In this document: piece after piece, positions 33,714 through 46,300 of the stretch | Layout of the letters: the number at the start of each line of letters is the position of its first letter | How positions within the stretch are numbered: the stretch's first letter is position 1 | Assembly: GCA_024509875.1 (NCBI GenBank) | Contig: JAMPIV010004462.1 | Location: forward strand, 837,531-901,530 | DNA: 64,000 nt | Direction: 5' to 3' | Source: Oreohelix idahoensis | Taxonomy: Eukaryota > Mollusca > Gastropoda > Stylommatophora > Oreohelicidae | The notes under the pieces: model-generated | Seen by the model: only the letters and a program-made list of their open reading frames with translations | Database searches by the model: none | Told to the model about the DNA's origin: nothing | Made by a program: the position numbers and the translations under genes

Positions 33714-33949
33714 TATAATATCATGTAGGTTTTTAAAGATAATTTTACCGTGTTTGATAATGATTATGATAACGTACTGTAAATGTGTGTACTTTTATTG
33801 TACTGTTACATTGTTGGGATTTTATATTGTTTATTTTATTATTTAAAAATAATATTTAAGATGCATGTGAGAATAAATGGATTCAGTATGGAAGATGAGA
33901 GAAAGGAAGAGCAGAATGTTAGACGAGCCTGCATGCCCAATTCTAAACT

Positions 33950-35640
33950 CTTTGAAAGTAAAGTTTGTTTGTTCGTTTGTATCCCCGCATGACCAGGACA
34001 GTAGATCCACACAAGTTCCCCATTCATGCCGTAGCCATCCATTTTGAACCTTCCGAAGCATGGACTGTGACACAATGACTGCCTTTGTTAATTAAGTTTC
34101 AGACAGCCTCCATAAGGCTGCAGTAGCTGCCTCTACCTCCATTCTCATGCTGGAAGTTGTTATCTTGTAAGCTGTGCTGTGTTCAGCAATGATTCTGATA
34201 TTTACTCTAGCATAGAAACCCCATCCTGATATCTCACTATGGATCACAGACCCATCAGTATGCACAAACCCATCAGTATGCACAATGGCATCATCATCAA
34301 GGTCATTTATCAGTTGCTTGTACAGGTTGGTAACCCAGAATCCGAAATGCTCTGATATGACCGTGTTTTGGTTTTAGAGTTTCGCCCAGAGTACTCCAAG
34401 TCACACAAAAAGTAGCCCAAATCACCAAAAAATCGGTTACAAAATTGTCCAATAGTTGGTAGGAAAAAACTTTCAATTTTCAGATTCTTGGTTACCGACC
34501 TGTAGTTCATCCAGTTCTCATCTCAATCTGATTTACTTCACTCTTCCCCTTTCAATATATTTTCAACAGTGGTCACCTGCTTGATCGTTGCCACTGCCTG
34601 TGCCATCCATGACATCCCCCTCTTTATTCATACTCCCTTGTTGTCAGCTATGTTTCCATGCAGGGGGTGCTGTTTGTATATGGTAACTCGCACATAGGCT
34701 TTTTTTCTGGGCCATTGCATAACTGGATCTAATCGACAGTTACACAATAATATCTGAAAGGTCTGCTTTCACATGCATTATTTTTCTTGCTACTATCTTT
34801 TCTAGTAGTTTATGGTAGACATTCTGCATTGTGATAATTCTATAGCTGCTGAAAAGTGTGGGGCAGTGTTTCTACTGGTTTCTAAAGTATAAACGTCTTC
34901 TTCAGATATAAGGTTGAATATATTTCACCTCATATGTCATTTTCAAGGACGGTCTTTAATTTCTTGGCGGACAGCTTTATATTCTTTATCTGTCTCAATT
35001 ATATAACGCTTGAGAAATGCATGTCACTTTTTGGCGTCTGTTTTCAGGCTTATTCCTAATTAGCTGAGAATCTTATGAATTTGGTTGGCTTTTACTTTTC
35101 CTACTCATTCTTCAATGTAAGGACCAGAATTTCTGTAGTGTTTTTTTCAGTGCCCATCTGTGTCACAAATGCTTCCCACACTGTGTCCTTGGCTTTCTTG
35201 CGAAGCCCTTGAATTTATTGATGGCTGTCTGCTTTTTCTCCTTCATCTCTTCCTCTTCTTCAAAATTCATTGTCCTCTTCTTTCGTGCTTTCCACCATGA
35301 AAGCCATACTTTCTCCACTGTCTCATTCCACCAGGGTTGTTGTGTAAAAGGTGTTCAAGCTGTCTTTTGTTTCACATTTTGGCACAATATGTGCACAGGG
35401 CCCCTACTGTCATGTGGGCCTGTATGATACTGGAAAGTCTGTTTCGGTTTACTGTGTCTGGTGGTCTTTCCCTTCGCAATGAGTACTACACAGGGTAGGT
35501 GATCGCTTTCTTTAGCTTGCAATACATTCCAACATGCAAAGATGGTGGCAGCACTAGAAATCAACGCCAGATCTATGACACATTCAGTATCCACTTGACT
35601 AGTTGCCAGCCTTGTTGGGCATCCATTTAAAATGAATAGG
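33950..35640 (-). pseudogene. Non-LTR family D copy, internally deleted, with a MITE inside
   Basis: Read on the minus strand: an endonuclease C-terminus (35594-35355: DTECVIDLALISSAATIFAC, then SDHLPCVVLI), degraded RT start sequence, a deletion at about 34740, then KKAYVRV...QHPLHGNIADNKGV. RNase H follows (HTDGSVIHSEISGWGF, MEVEAATAALW) with the first catalytic motif intact. An 18-bp tandem duplication near 34256-34290 produces HTDGFVHTDGSV. The RNase H C-terminal motif is GELVWIYCPGHAGI near 34000. The 180-bp MITE at 34323-34502 interrupts it. Confidence 0.75.
34323..34502. mobile_element. 180-bp MITE nested in the family D copy
   Basis: Ends CAGGTTGGTAACCCAGAATC and, inverted, CAGGTCGGTAACCAAGAATC (18 of 20 match), with TA on both sides (34321-34322 and 34503-34504). 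No coding capacity. It splits the family D sequence between the RT thumb and RNase H parts. Confidence 0.8.
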
Positions 35641-35884
35641 TTTGTGTTGAGTAAAGCCTAGCTTCCTATATGAAAACAGTTCTTGGCTTCCTGCAGTGGA
35701 AAGTGATAGGGTAACAAGCGTTTATGTTAGATGGCATTCTTCTTCTTTCACCTTTCAACTCCCCAAGGAGCATAGACCTTCAACAAACTTATGACAAGTC
35801 TTCCTGTCCTGCAGTGGAAGGTGATTGGAAAAAAGGTGTTTATGTTATATGACAATATAAGTGTGTATTTGAGTATCTCAGGAG

Positions 35885-36064
35885 ATGAATGCAGTGATTC
35901 CAGATGTTGAGAATGCTTTTTCATGGTTTGTAGCGGCCTTAGAAAAACATGGAACTACAAGGAAAGACTTCATGGCTTTGAAAATGGGAAAGGATGGTAA
36001 AAACCTTGAATTTACAACATTTGAACCTGGAGGAAACTTTGCATTTGGAAATCATGCCTGGTAG
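35885..36064 (+). CDS. 59-codon frame of unknown function
   Basis: It begins MNAVIPDVENAFSWFVAALE and ends EFTTFEPGGNFAFGNHAW before TAG. Its composition is more protein-like than other short frames nearby. A CTCAG directly upstream (35876-35880) could be read as a splice acceptor. I do not recognise the family. It lies in PSMD7 intron 2 on the coding strand, between old transposon fragments. It could be a remnant exon of a retrocopied gene or chance. Confidence 0.25.
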   Translation: MNAVIPDVENAFSWFVAALEKHGTTRKDFMALKMGKDGKNLEFTTFEPGGNFAFGNHAW

Positions 36065-38600
36065 TCGGTTTTAGGAGAAATTTTTATTGTGTCCGTATAA
36101 CTACCATTATGGTTGAAACAGACCATAGATTTGTAACTAAAGCTCAAGTATAAAATAACGTAAAACTAATCATTTAGTTGGAAACAGACGAAACAGATTG
36201 GTAACTAAAATAAAAGAAGAAAAAAAAGTTAACCCAGGGAAATTAACATTAGGAGAAGGGAGAAATACGGAAAAAAGCGTTAGTATTAGAATGCAGGCCA
36301 AGCTTACCTGGGTCATGTGATATTTTTTACCCAATGAATAGGCTCTTTTAGCTCGAGGGAAGCCAAGCTACCGGCAAAACATATTTTAGCCAAGCAGTTA
36401 GAAAAATGGTCTGGAGTTAAACAGACACGTTTTGTGATTAGTGTCCTGAAGAATGATGTACACGTAGTTATACATAAGGAATCCGGCTAGGTTTCCAACT
36501 TCATTAACCTCAACAAGTTTTTGTGTTATTATTTCTTGGACGTGATTGAAATCACGAGGAAATGTGTAGTTCATTCCTTACTGCCAGTAAGTAGACTATC
36601 GCCAAGCTTTGTTTTATGTACTTTTCAGAAATGTTTATTCATGTGACAGAATCTTATATAAAAACAATGGATGATATGAAAAGCAAACCTGAGCATGCAC
36701 CAAGAAATCAGACTAAAATGAAATAACATGAGAAAGTAGAGTAAACAGAAAGGATATATGAAAATATTCATGGAAGAATATATAATGAAAAGTAATAATG
36801 TTGAAGCCTTATCATGAATGTACATATGGATTGACTTTTTGCTTGAAGATGCATTTGAATACTGTTGGTTTGATGTAAATAAATTAATCTTGGAAACTTA
36901 TCGGCTGTTTGAAGACTTTGTAAACATGAATTTAAACTGGAAGGATGTATGTTTAAAATGCACTATTAAGTGATCAATGGCTCTCTTAATTGCATCAGCA
37001 AAATAGAAGGATTTATGGATCGAAACCTGATCCCATCGATTAAGTGAGACAATATCCATCTCTGGCGAGCTTTAAGCCAGTAAATAATTAAAATCTCACA
37101 TGACTAAAGAAATAATACTATCTAGGAAATAACCCCGACGGCTACATAAGTACATAACTGGTGCCTTTGAACCAGTCTACCCTGCTACATTATTATTAAG
37201 GCCAAATTATACAAATTGGATAATGCCAGAAAAACTGAATGTTGGACAAAATATAAATTATGTTTAACAAACAAAGAAAAGGGATCTATTTGACAAGCTT
37301 GTGCAAATTCAGAAACTTATTTCACCGCACTTTATCATCATTAAGTTGTCCATTTTGACTGATGTATGTAATAAATTGAATTTTGTTATCAGTCTAGCTT
37401 ATGTATAATTTCAGTTAGTCATAATTAAGAAATGTGTTTGTTGCTATGATGACCATTGTCTCGATGTCTAACCAACACTAATTGAATAGTTATTGCAAGA
37501 TTGGTGATCAGATTACCAGTTTGTTGGGGCAAGTTTCTCTCTACTTACGTTTACCTAATTTATAAATCACATTTTAAAAAAAAGGTCCAGGAGTTAAGTC
37601 ATTTTAATATAGTAAACCCTGCTATAATGCACAATTATACTTTCTTGAAGATAAATTTCTTGGTTTATAGCTGCTGGAAGGTTGCACCATGACAGAAAGA
37701 ATCATAATTTCTAGAAAAATAATTGTTGACATCAGAAATACGGGAGCAGTAGAAAACATCGGAATCACTCCTAAAATATAGATAATGCCAGCAGTGCCTG
37801 TAGCTGATAGGTGATTTATCATAATAGTCAGAAGCATACGACTGAACAAGGGAAAAGTATTATAATATTCTCAGTTATGAGATAGAGCGGCTGAAAAGAA
37901 AAGAAAAACATTGCTTTAGACCAGGGTATTGAGTCCCTGACTGCTGCTGTATACACTAGCTTGAGGACATGAGTTAAACAAAAGGGAAGTGAAGAGTAAA
38001 GGTGTTGACAAACAAATTTATGAAAAACTTTGCTTACTTCAGCAATGAACTTATGAATCTAAAAGCACTTGACTTATTGTGAATTGAAAAGAATTTTTAC
38101 TAATTCTTTATATTAACTTAATAGTTGCAGGGCTTTTTTTTATATTCATGACGTCGTCATTAAATGAAGCAAGTTGCACTGTTTCATTAGGCCTGTGGCA
38201 AAGTGCATACTATGAGCATTTCAACAGGTATTTCTGCCGGGTCACCATCCTTAGCCTTTTGACTGTCCTGCCTGCAAGGAAACAGGTGTATGTCTCTCTT
38301 GGTCTGGTCCCTACTCTTCGACCTAACCGGTTTGGGAGCTGCTGATAGCTATGCTCTTGGGGGTCATGTGGACACAAAAGTTTCTCTGCCTCGCCAAGAC
38401 AGCACAGGAGTATTGCAGGGTTTCATTTGTTGTTTCAAAAAAAACGTTTAATAAATTTAAAATTCTACATAAAAATATATTATTTGTTGGCTGACTCCCC
38501 AAAAAAATAAATTAGGTAGGCAGTTAAGTCTTGGAATAAATAACGCAATAGTACTGATTGAAAGTAATATAACAGTTTGTGCACCTTTCTCTCTCTCAAG
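36065..38600. other. AT-rich intronic stretch, little recognisable
   Basis: At 36095-36155 the sequence GAAACAGACCATAGATTTGTAACTAAAGCTC matches (reverse) 15665-15700 next to the gypsy integrase remnant, so a scrap of that element may be here. From 36250 to 38600 no element, coding motif or RNA gene was recognised. The stretch ends at the exon 3 acceptor. Confidence 0.45.
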
Positions 38601-38698
38601 CCCGAGAAAGAATTGTTGGCTGGTACCACACAGGACCAAAACTTCACCCCAATGACATTGCCATCAGTGAAATGATACGAAGATACAACCCTGCCTCG
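38601..38698 (+). CDS. PSMD7: PSMD7/Rpn8, coding exon 3
   Basis: 98 bp, entering in phase 1 and leaving in phase 0. It encodes (A)[18 protein letters not shown], or with RERIV by the codons seen, then [14 protein letters not shown]. The [10 protein letters not shown] segment stands where the active relative Rpn11 has its zinc-binding H-x-H...D motif. The degenerate form is the expected catalytically dead MPN of Rpn8. The acceptor is CTCTCTCAAG and the donor GTATGT. The next expected residues (VLVIID-like) are not found downstream, so exon 4 is outside the window. Confidence 0.96.
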
Positions 38699-38989
38699 GT
38701 ATGTTAATTAACAATGCAAAAATAGTGTGGTGAGCTTTGTTCAGGGTTTTCACTTTTATAATAAGAAATTCAATTCGCACATAGCAAATATTCTTCAACC
38801 ACATGAGTGATTCAAAGCGAGTAATCCAGATAATTCTGGACTGCTGATCCACTTTTTTTCTACGAAAAAAGTCTCTAAATTTGGCCTATGGAATTGTCCA
38901 GTGCTAAACAAACGGAAAATTTCACAGACAGAAGTGGAAGTAACCATAAAATTGGAACTGTGCAAAAACTGAACACTTCAGAAATAGTA

Positions 38990-39310
38990 CTATCCGATAC
39001 AGTGGTTGTTGATGGTATTCTGCCAAAAGATTCTTGAGAATTTTCCTTAGGCAGATTGTGTGGAAAGAGGACAATTTTGACATGTCCTTCTCTGTTACTC
39101 TCCAGCATTCCGCACCAAAGAGAAACACAGAAAGTACACAGCTCTCATATAATCTTATTTTTGTGTTTGTGCTGTACTGGGAGATCTTCCAGGTGTTGTT
39201 TAGACTAGCTACGGCTGTCTCGCTTTATTCGTTCTTTTGTTGATGTCTTTGCTTGTTCTGCCATCTAGTGTTACTATGCATCCTAGGTATATGAATGTGT
39301 CTGCCTGGTT
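38990..39310 (-). pseudogene. RTE family A internal fragment
   Basis: On the minus strand this matches about 9030-9330: the FIYLGCIVT-like start, then FLFGAECWRVTEKDMSKLSS and CLRKIL, and the LLAEYH frame-shifted end. Both ends are truncated, and no tail or target duplication was found. Confidence 0.85.
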
Positions 39311-39639
39311 CCTTATTGTTTTGGGCATGGAAAGTTATGTATGTATGTACATATATATGTATTTGTGTGTGTGTGGATATATATAGAAATAGATGAGGTA
39401 TGTGGAGAAGTTCTTGGAAAAAAGAGAATACCAGCACAAAGCATAGATAGCATAAGAAACCAATAAGATAAAGGAAATTCCACAGCCAAGGCACGTGAGC
39501 TGTACATAGAAGCATAGTAGAAGAGGCAAGATGAAAAACAAGAGAGGTAGAGCAAACTATGGCCATATGAAATAAGCAGGACCCCATCGGGCCATACAGA
39601 AAAGCTAACAGAGACTCAAATTGCCTTTTCAAGGACAAG

Positions 39640-40680
39640 ATTTGGAAAATGGCACCGCATTCTAAAATAGCAAATGAAGAGATGGACGGAACATTTCAGG
39701 GAACATCTAATTAGATCAATTCCTCATGATTCTTCAGACATCCAGCAAGTTTATTAAAAACCAGATATCACAGAGAAATAAAGAAAGCCACAAAGCTTCT
39801 AATAGAGATGGGGAATGCTGTAGGACCAGATGCCATCAAAGGATAGATACTTGTACAGAGATATTTTACATTTGCTTGGTAAAGGAGAAAAATACCTGCA
39901 GACTGGAAGGAAGGTCTGTCCTACCGAATACAGGACATTTGTAAGTGTGCAAAAATTACAGTGAAACATTGTTAGTCAGTGCCAGGAAAGATACAAAAAT
40001 AGACTCATCCTTGAGAGATTAACAGAGGCCAATGACAGGCTATTAAGAGGGGAACAGAGGATTTTTGACAGGACAGTTATGTGCAGATCAGATTGGTGGT
40101 TGGATAGAGCTTGGAGATGAAGTCACCGCTTTACATTGGATTTCTGAAATGTGAGGGGCAATTGTCAGTTTGGACACAGGGTTGCTCCAGAAACTGGTGG
40201 GACAGTATGGAGTGCTCCTAGGGTTCATTAACTTAATTATAAAGACATTGGCTACAGAGTTCTTTAACTCAAGCATTTAGGTGGTCCTGCTGTACGGCTC
40301 TGGTACTTGGAGAACAAAGACCAAGAAATGGGTGCCTGCACTGAATAGAAGGATTAAAATATTATGACAAGATTTCCAATGTGGAACTGATGGAAGAGCA
40401 AGTAATCACAATGGAACAAGAAACGCACATGGAAGAACCCAGTTGATAGCATTACAAGACAGTCCTTGTTCTGGAATCCCCATGGTAAGCAAAGTAGAGA
40501 TAACAAAAAAAAAACATGGAGAAGGGTAGTGGAGGGAGACATGAAAGGACTAAAGAACACATGGTTAGTCCTTCACCGGATGGCACAGGACAGGCGTGAA
40601 TTTATAGAATGTCTGTGCTCCATGGGTCAAAGCTCACTACACATATGTTTAAAGATTCCCAAGACCACATTGATGTACTA
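39640..40680 (+). pseudogene. Old non-LTR family E copy (linker to C-terminus)
   Basis: Degraded but collinear with the usual order. A WTEHFREHL-like motif lies near 39690, EIKKATKLLIEMGNAVGPDAIKG near 39780, and PADWKEG near 39895. VLLYGSGTWRTKTKKW lies near 40285. The C-terminal NPVDSITRQSLFWNPHGK followed by KTWRRVVEGDMKGL is at about 40440-40570. The RT palm is not recognisable. There are many stops and frameshifts. Confidence 0.7.
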
Positions 40681-42360
40681 AATATAACGTGAATAAAAAG
40701 TATGCAATGTAGCGGTGAAGATTAGCTGAAATCCAAACTCAGTAAACATCGTCAACTATACCTTGATCAAATAAGTCAGAGATCAAATACATATAAATCA
40801 CCATCATAGATAATGGTAGAATAGACAGAGAATTAGAAAAGACCTCGAAAGATTAGCTTACCTGCTAAAACCTCAGCTGAGGTACATATATATCTCAATG
40901 AAGACAAAATGATAGCTGATAAATAGCATATTCATATCAACCATATGAGCACAGGAGAGGAAGATGCAAGAGGCGATGTATAAGAAAAGCTGCAAATGTC
41001 ACCATAAGAGACAGAAGAAGAAATAGACATTTGCAAGTTTGTTCAAACAAAACAATGAATAATACATGGATACAGAAAGTAAATTGGTTAGATGCCACTT
41101 CAGAATGTAGCCAAATAAGCTCTCACAGGCCTGTATCAGAAGATTAGGCTTTAGGGCTAGGAGACAACCCAGAGGAAAGTGGATAATGTTAAAGAAATCC
41201 TGAAGAAGCAAAGTATGATGCTTGTCAGATGGCATAAATGAAACACACTACTAATCCAGCACAAGATGAAGTTCAGAATTTTTCAGTTTCATACAAACAT
41301 TGCAAAAACTTTGTCTTCTCAGTTTAAGCCTTACTTAAAATATTTAACATTTTTAATTCAAATATTTGCTGCTACGAGCAATTTAACTCTTTGACTCCAT
41401 AATTATTTTCCACCCTGTGCCATAATTATTTGTTGAAGAATTCTAAACGGTGAAGTGAACTGTCTTTTAGTGTAAATTTTATGTTAATTTTTTGTGTGAA
41501 CATGTACTTATTTCTATACCCAATACTGGAGAGACCGTTGAAAGATCATGCAGTCAAAATAGGAATGCAGTCAGAGGGCCCCAGTAGGATTGACTGCTTG
41601 CATCAGGGGCCAAAAGCGGAACTTGAACCAAAGCTGACCAAGACTCGTACTGCACAATCACTCATCCACGTGAGTGGGGTCCTTGGTTTTGGAAAACAGT
41701 TCTGCAGGCAGTGCAGTCCTGGCTGAGCGAGTACGGATTGCCGAATAGAGGAGAGAGTTGTCAAACCCGGTCCCTCAAAAATTTTGCTGTTCGCTGAAAG
41801 TCCTGAATGGTGTCGACCGAAAAGGATGCAGGATATCACAGCTAACGGTTTGTAAAACAGATCACACACGCATAAAAACCCACTGTCCTTGTTAGTTTCG
41901 AAGGATGCTAGGCGATTACAAGAGGACAGGGGTAATGAGATGTATATACCAAAAGCTGAAAGGGGAAATGGTGATGAGAAATGATTGTAAGTAAAATATA
42001 AATTCTATCTTGGTCAGTAGTTTATAACGATATAATTTGCAAGTTGTGTTTACAGATATACATAAAAGAACATTCATGTGCCATTGTAAAAAGAATGCGA
42101 AAAACCACTAGAAAATTTTTTATAACTGTAGAAAGATATTCTCGATTCCTTACCAAAGACAAATGTACTGTTGAAAGACAGACTAAAACTTCAAATATCT
42201 ATATTTTATATGTCTATCTAACATATCAATGTTAATACATATACAAAGTTAATTTTTTAACACTGTGCTTAATGCTGACCATTTTGTAATTTAGTGAAAT
42301 TTCACTAATCTTAACACTTAGTAAAGCTTTTCCTATCTAAAGTCTCCTAGGCACTGTGTA
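40681..42360. other. No recognisable gene
   Basis: AT-rich intronic sequence. Short frames at 41481-41726 and 41603-41869 have no known motif. Confidence 0.45.
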
Positions 42361-43300
42361 GCGGTTTGAAGAGAGGCTAGATCCAGACTATCCTATCAGC
42401 TGATCTTTCTCAATGGCCTGGTCTCCTATTCCCTGGCTCATCGTTTCCCTTCAAAGATTGGTCTATATTGTTATGGCCTCCATGAAGGACTCTGGGTTCA
42501 TCGATGGGAGCGCGATCTGGTGTTTCCCTGGCTCTTTTGTCTTCTCCATGATTGTCGTGCGGAGCTTGATCTTCTCCCATTGTTGACTTGGCCAAAAGAA
42601 TCTAAGTTGGGACTATTCTACTTGAGGGTCTACAGGTGGACGTGGGATTTTAGGCAATCTGGGACTTCATCATCTGAGGATTGTAGCGAACCATGTCTCT
42701 TCCTTGTGTACTTCATAACAGTCCTATGCCCATGTTACTGATACCCTCATTATCTGTGGTTTGGATCTGGCTGATTGTCAAGGGTTTTGATCTGTCATAT
42801 GCCTAAACAGGTGACTCTAAGTCATCCTATATTGTCAGACTGGCTAACATAAGTTTATCCGGACGGCGGTATACAGCTAAGGCTTAGTTTGCTATACCAA
42901 TAGGCCTCTGAAAGCATATTCCGGAGGAGTCTCCTCAGAGCTTGCTGCTTTGGACTGATTTCTTCGTCATCAAGCGCGAGTAGCAGATTTTCGTCGCTGA
43001 TTCCAAAATTTTCATTCTGATTAGCACGACTGTATCCCTTAGAGTTGTCGGTCTATAATTAGCTCTGAGGTTTAAAGTGGTCAACCCTGGCTCCATGACC
43101 TGTTCTCCCAGCTTAATATGATGTCTGATCTTTCTTCCTTCGTTCCTTCGCTATTAGTCTTCCCTGATTAGTTCACGATACTAACTTTGAAGCGTCCACT
43201 ATTGTCCGGAAGTACGATACTGTCTACACTCGATAATATTTGAAATTGGGACTTTAACTATGTTTTCTCTCTCAGATATTTTAGGGAAGATTGGGATGGA
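42361..43300 (-). pseudogene. Old non-LTR family B copy
   Basis: On the minus strand, 43155-43070 matches 30115-30200 of the family B element (AAGAAAG.TCAGACATCA.ATTAAGCTGGGAGAACAGGTC, then GACCACTTTAAA). 42600-42400 matches its 3' end around 30655-30750, including CCGATAGGATAGTCTGG-like sequence. The order agrees with a single reverse-oriented copy, but substitutions and indels are heavy and no frame survives. Confidence 0.65.
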
Positions 43301-46300
43301 CATTTGGAGGCAACATATCAACAGAGCAGCAAAATGCCCGAAAAAAAAGATATTATATTTTAGATAGATCTGGAGTTGTAATTAATATCTAGCAGAAATT
43401 CATAGGAACTTGCTGAATGAGAACCATTACTCTAGTAGCTGCCAGGACAGTATGTATATTGTGTAGCACCACCTCATTTAAGTCAGAATTATGGTGGTCT
43501 GTGGAATATGTGTTGCATTGAACTTGTAGATGACGTTATAATGTCTACGGAGGGTGTATAATGATGTATGATGCAACAAGTGTACGTTCTAAATACATAC
43601 AACAGACAGATACAACAATTTTAATATTATTCCAGACCACACTATGACAACACAAGTGATAATCACCGGTCGTGTGTACGATGATTATCACCCACTCCAC
43701 CCACACTCATTAACATCAAAAATTATTGCACATTATAACTTATATCAACTATAACAATAATTATACATATTACATTTATCTTGACCATAATGTCTATATT
43801 AAATGATTGTCCTTGAATTATCAAATTTAGCAAGAGGAAGAATTCTGGTCGGATAAGGGGAAACTACAATCGTACAGAAAGTTGCTAAACTAGTTATAAA
43901 TAGATACTGAATAGAGATCATATTGCAAATAATGAAATCCCCTCTATATTAGTACATCATCTTTTTTAAAGAATTGTGGGTGAACGACATCAAATGATAT
44001 GAAGGTTGAGATTTGTATACATTGACATAAAAATTGGAAGTGCGTTCACTCTGTTGTGTTACAAGAAGCACTAATTCAATTAGCTCGTTTGGAGCCTGAA
44101 TCACCCTCAACCCCCTTACTCTTAGCGTTCTTGGCTAAATTTAACCTTGAGAACGCCTATATGCATGTGAGTAAGATGGCTTGTATCGCGAGGGCATCAG
44201 GAGAGCAATCAAATAATTTGAATTTTGCTGTAGGACATTTACAGTCAATAAGCGCTCATTGACCCGTAGTTTGCTAGCTTGAGAATTCAATAACGTGTAC
44301 TAGAAGGTGTATGGGTCGGAGTTTTACTCGAAAATAACAGTTCCCCTGAAAACAATAAGTGGAAGTTACCACGGTTCATAGAACTGGTCATGAACGAAAA
44401 TATGGATGACACTAAAGAGAAACTAGGTTAATATCACTGAATTAAGCACAATAACACATTACACAAACATAAGAAGGTAACTGCGCAGTTTTTAGTAAAG
44501 TTAGTATCGTACTAAAACGTGGATGCGATTAAAAGGGTATGAATCATTCATATTAAATATTATACAAATGACCAAACAAAGTGAACAATGCAAATACATT
44601 ACACATGAAAAGCAAGTATTACCCGGTCAATCGATAAAATTCGCAGTATCTGGCACTTTCAAAAACAGGTGTGGGTATTACATGTGGCAAACTAATATCG
44701 ACATAGCGGCATTTAAAATAATTCTATATAGAGACAAACCAGTTAGTGTATATGGTCTGATTGAAACACAATCTCAAAAGTATCGAATTTGGTAGTCCTA
44801 AATTTGACTTTCGAACGACACTCAGAGCAATATATTCTGATGACTGCAATTGGGGAGAAAATCTAGTCATGAAGATCAAACTTTCGCGAACTGATTCCCG
44901 ATTTTAGCCGCATGTGCAATAATATGTAAAAAAAATATACACGAGGTGGGCTCTAATTACGTTACTAATTGAGAGCTTCTTTACAAGTACCTCTATGTTG
45001 CAATTGACTCAGATAGCGCGTAGGCACTAACTTTCTGTTTGCCCCTTACCAAAGAAAAGATAACCGCTGATTACCTATAGCCTTCAAAGTTGATGACCGT
45101 ATTTACCTCAAGCCTACAACGCAGAAGGGAAAAGATATTAATCTTTATACCGCCGCTCGTAGTTTATCTAATGAGTAAGTCGAGTTCCTTATAATTCAAT
45201 CACTTAGTAGTATTATATCCAGTCTTAACAGTAAGACTCGGCAAAGAAGGGTCTCGTATCTTCTTACTATCGTTCAAACAACGTTAAAAAAGGAATTTTG
45301 GGGGGGGGGGGGGGGGGGGGGGAACCCACTTGCGCCCTATTTTACTAATTTTAATTTTGGGGGGGGGGGGGGGGGGGGTTTTTTTCATAAGTTTTATTTG
45401 CATAACGTTTAATATGCAAGACATATAATTTTTCGATTTTAGTCATTCAAAGAAAACACCCTAGGTAATGGTGTAACAACAACCTGATGCCTGTCCGTCA
45501 GATATAGACCTTAAAGCAGTAATAATTGTTTGGGCTCGAATACACATTGGAGGTAACTGCGGTGAGTTATCTAAATGTATTATCTCTATCTCTAAAAACC
45601 TAAAGCTCTGGGATAGGGATATGTATGAGGGTCGTAGGAGTGCTTTTATATCATACGTAAGGGTGCGATCGTGTTGGCAGAAGAAAAATAGAGATTTAAA
45701 AAAGTGGGATGTGAGGCTATATGATGTTGTTGGTGGCCCGTGTTCCGTGTTAACATGCTCTGTTGAGATATTATGTAATGTAAATTAAGAATTTGTTTTA
45801 GTATAGTCTGTATTGTGATGTAAGAGAAATTGTGTGTTGTCGAAGTGTCTACAGAGATAAGTCGATTGAATGAATATCCTCTGTATTATTTGAAAATTAC
45901 GTATAGATGCTTAGGCAGTAAAGTTGAGCTGCAATTAGTAGCTAAAATCCAAACGCTTTTCGGTTTCAATACACGTAAAGCTATTTTGTATACGGAGTTG
46001 TAAATGTTAGAATAGGACAGTAAATAGTTGTTTGGAAAAATATAATGATGATTGACTTTAAAGTCCATGTGCTCTGGGCTAGGTGGGGTGATGTAATAAG
46101 TAATGGGATTACATTTTATTGCGTAGTATGTGAGTGCATTATAATGTGATAAATTAAGTTAATTTGTTAGATAATTAAAATCGATGTAAACGAAGATAAT
46201 CTAAAATTTAATAGGCAGTACCGCGGGAAGTCTCGAGTAAAAAGACAAAAGGGTTGATTTACTAACGTTCTGAGATGTTACCATGATTCTATATTGGTGT

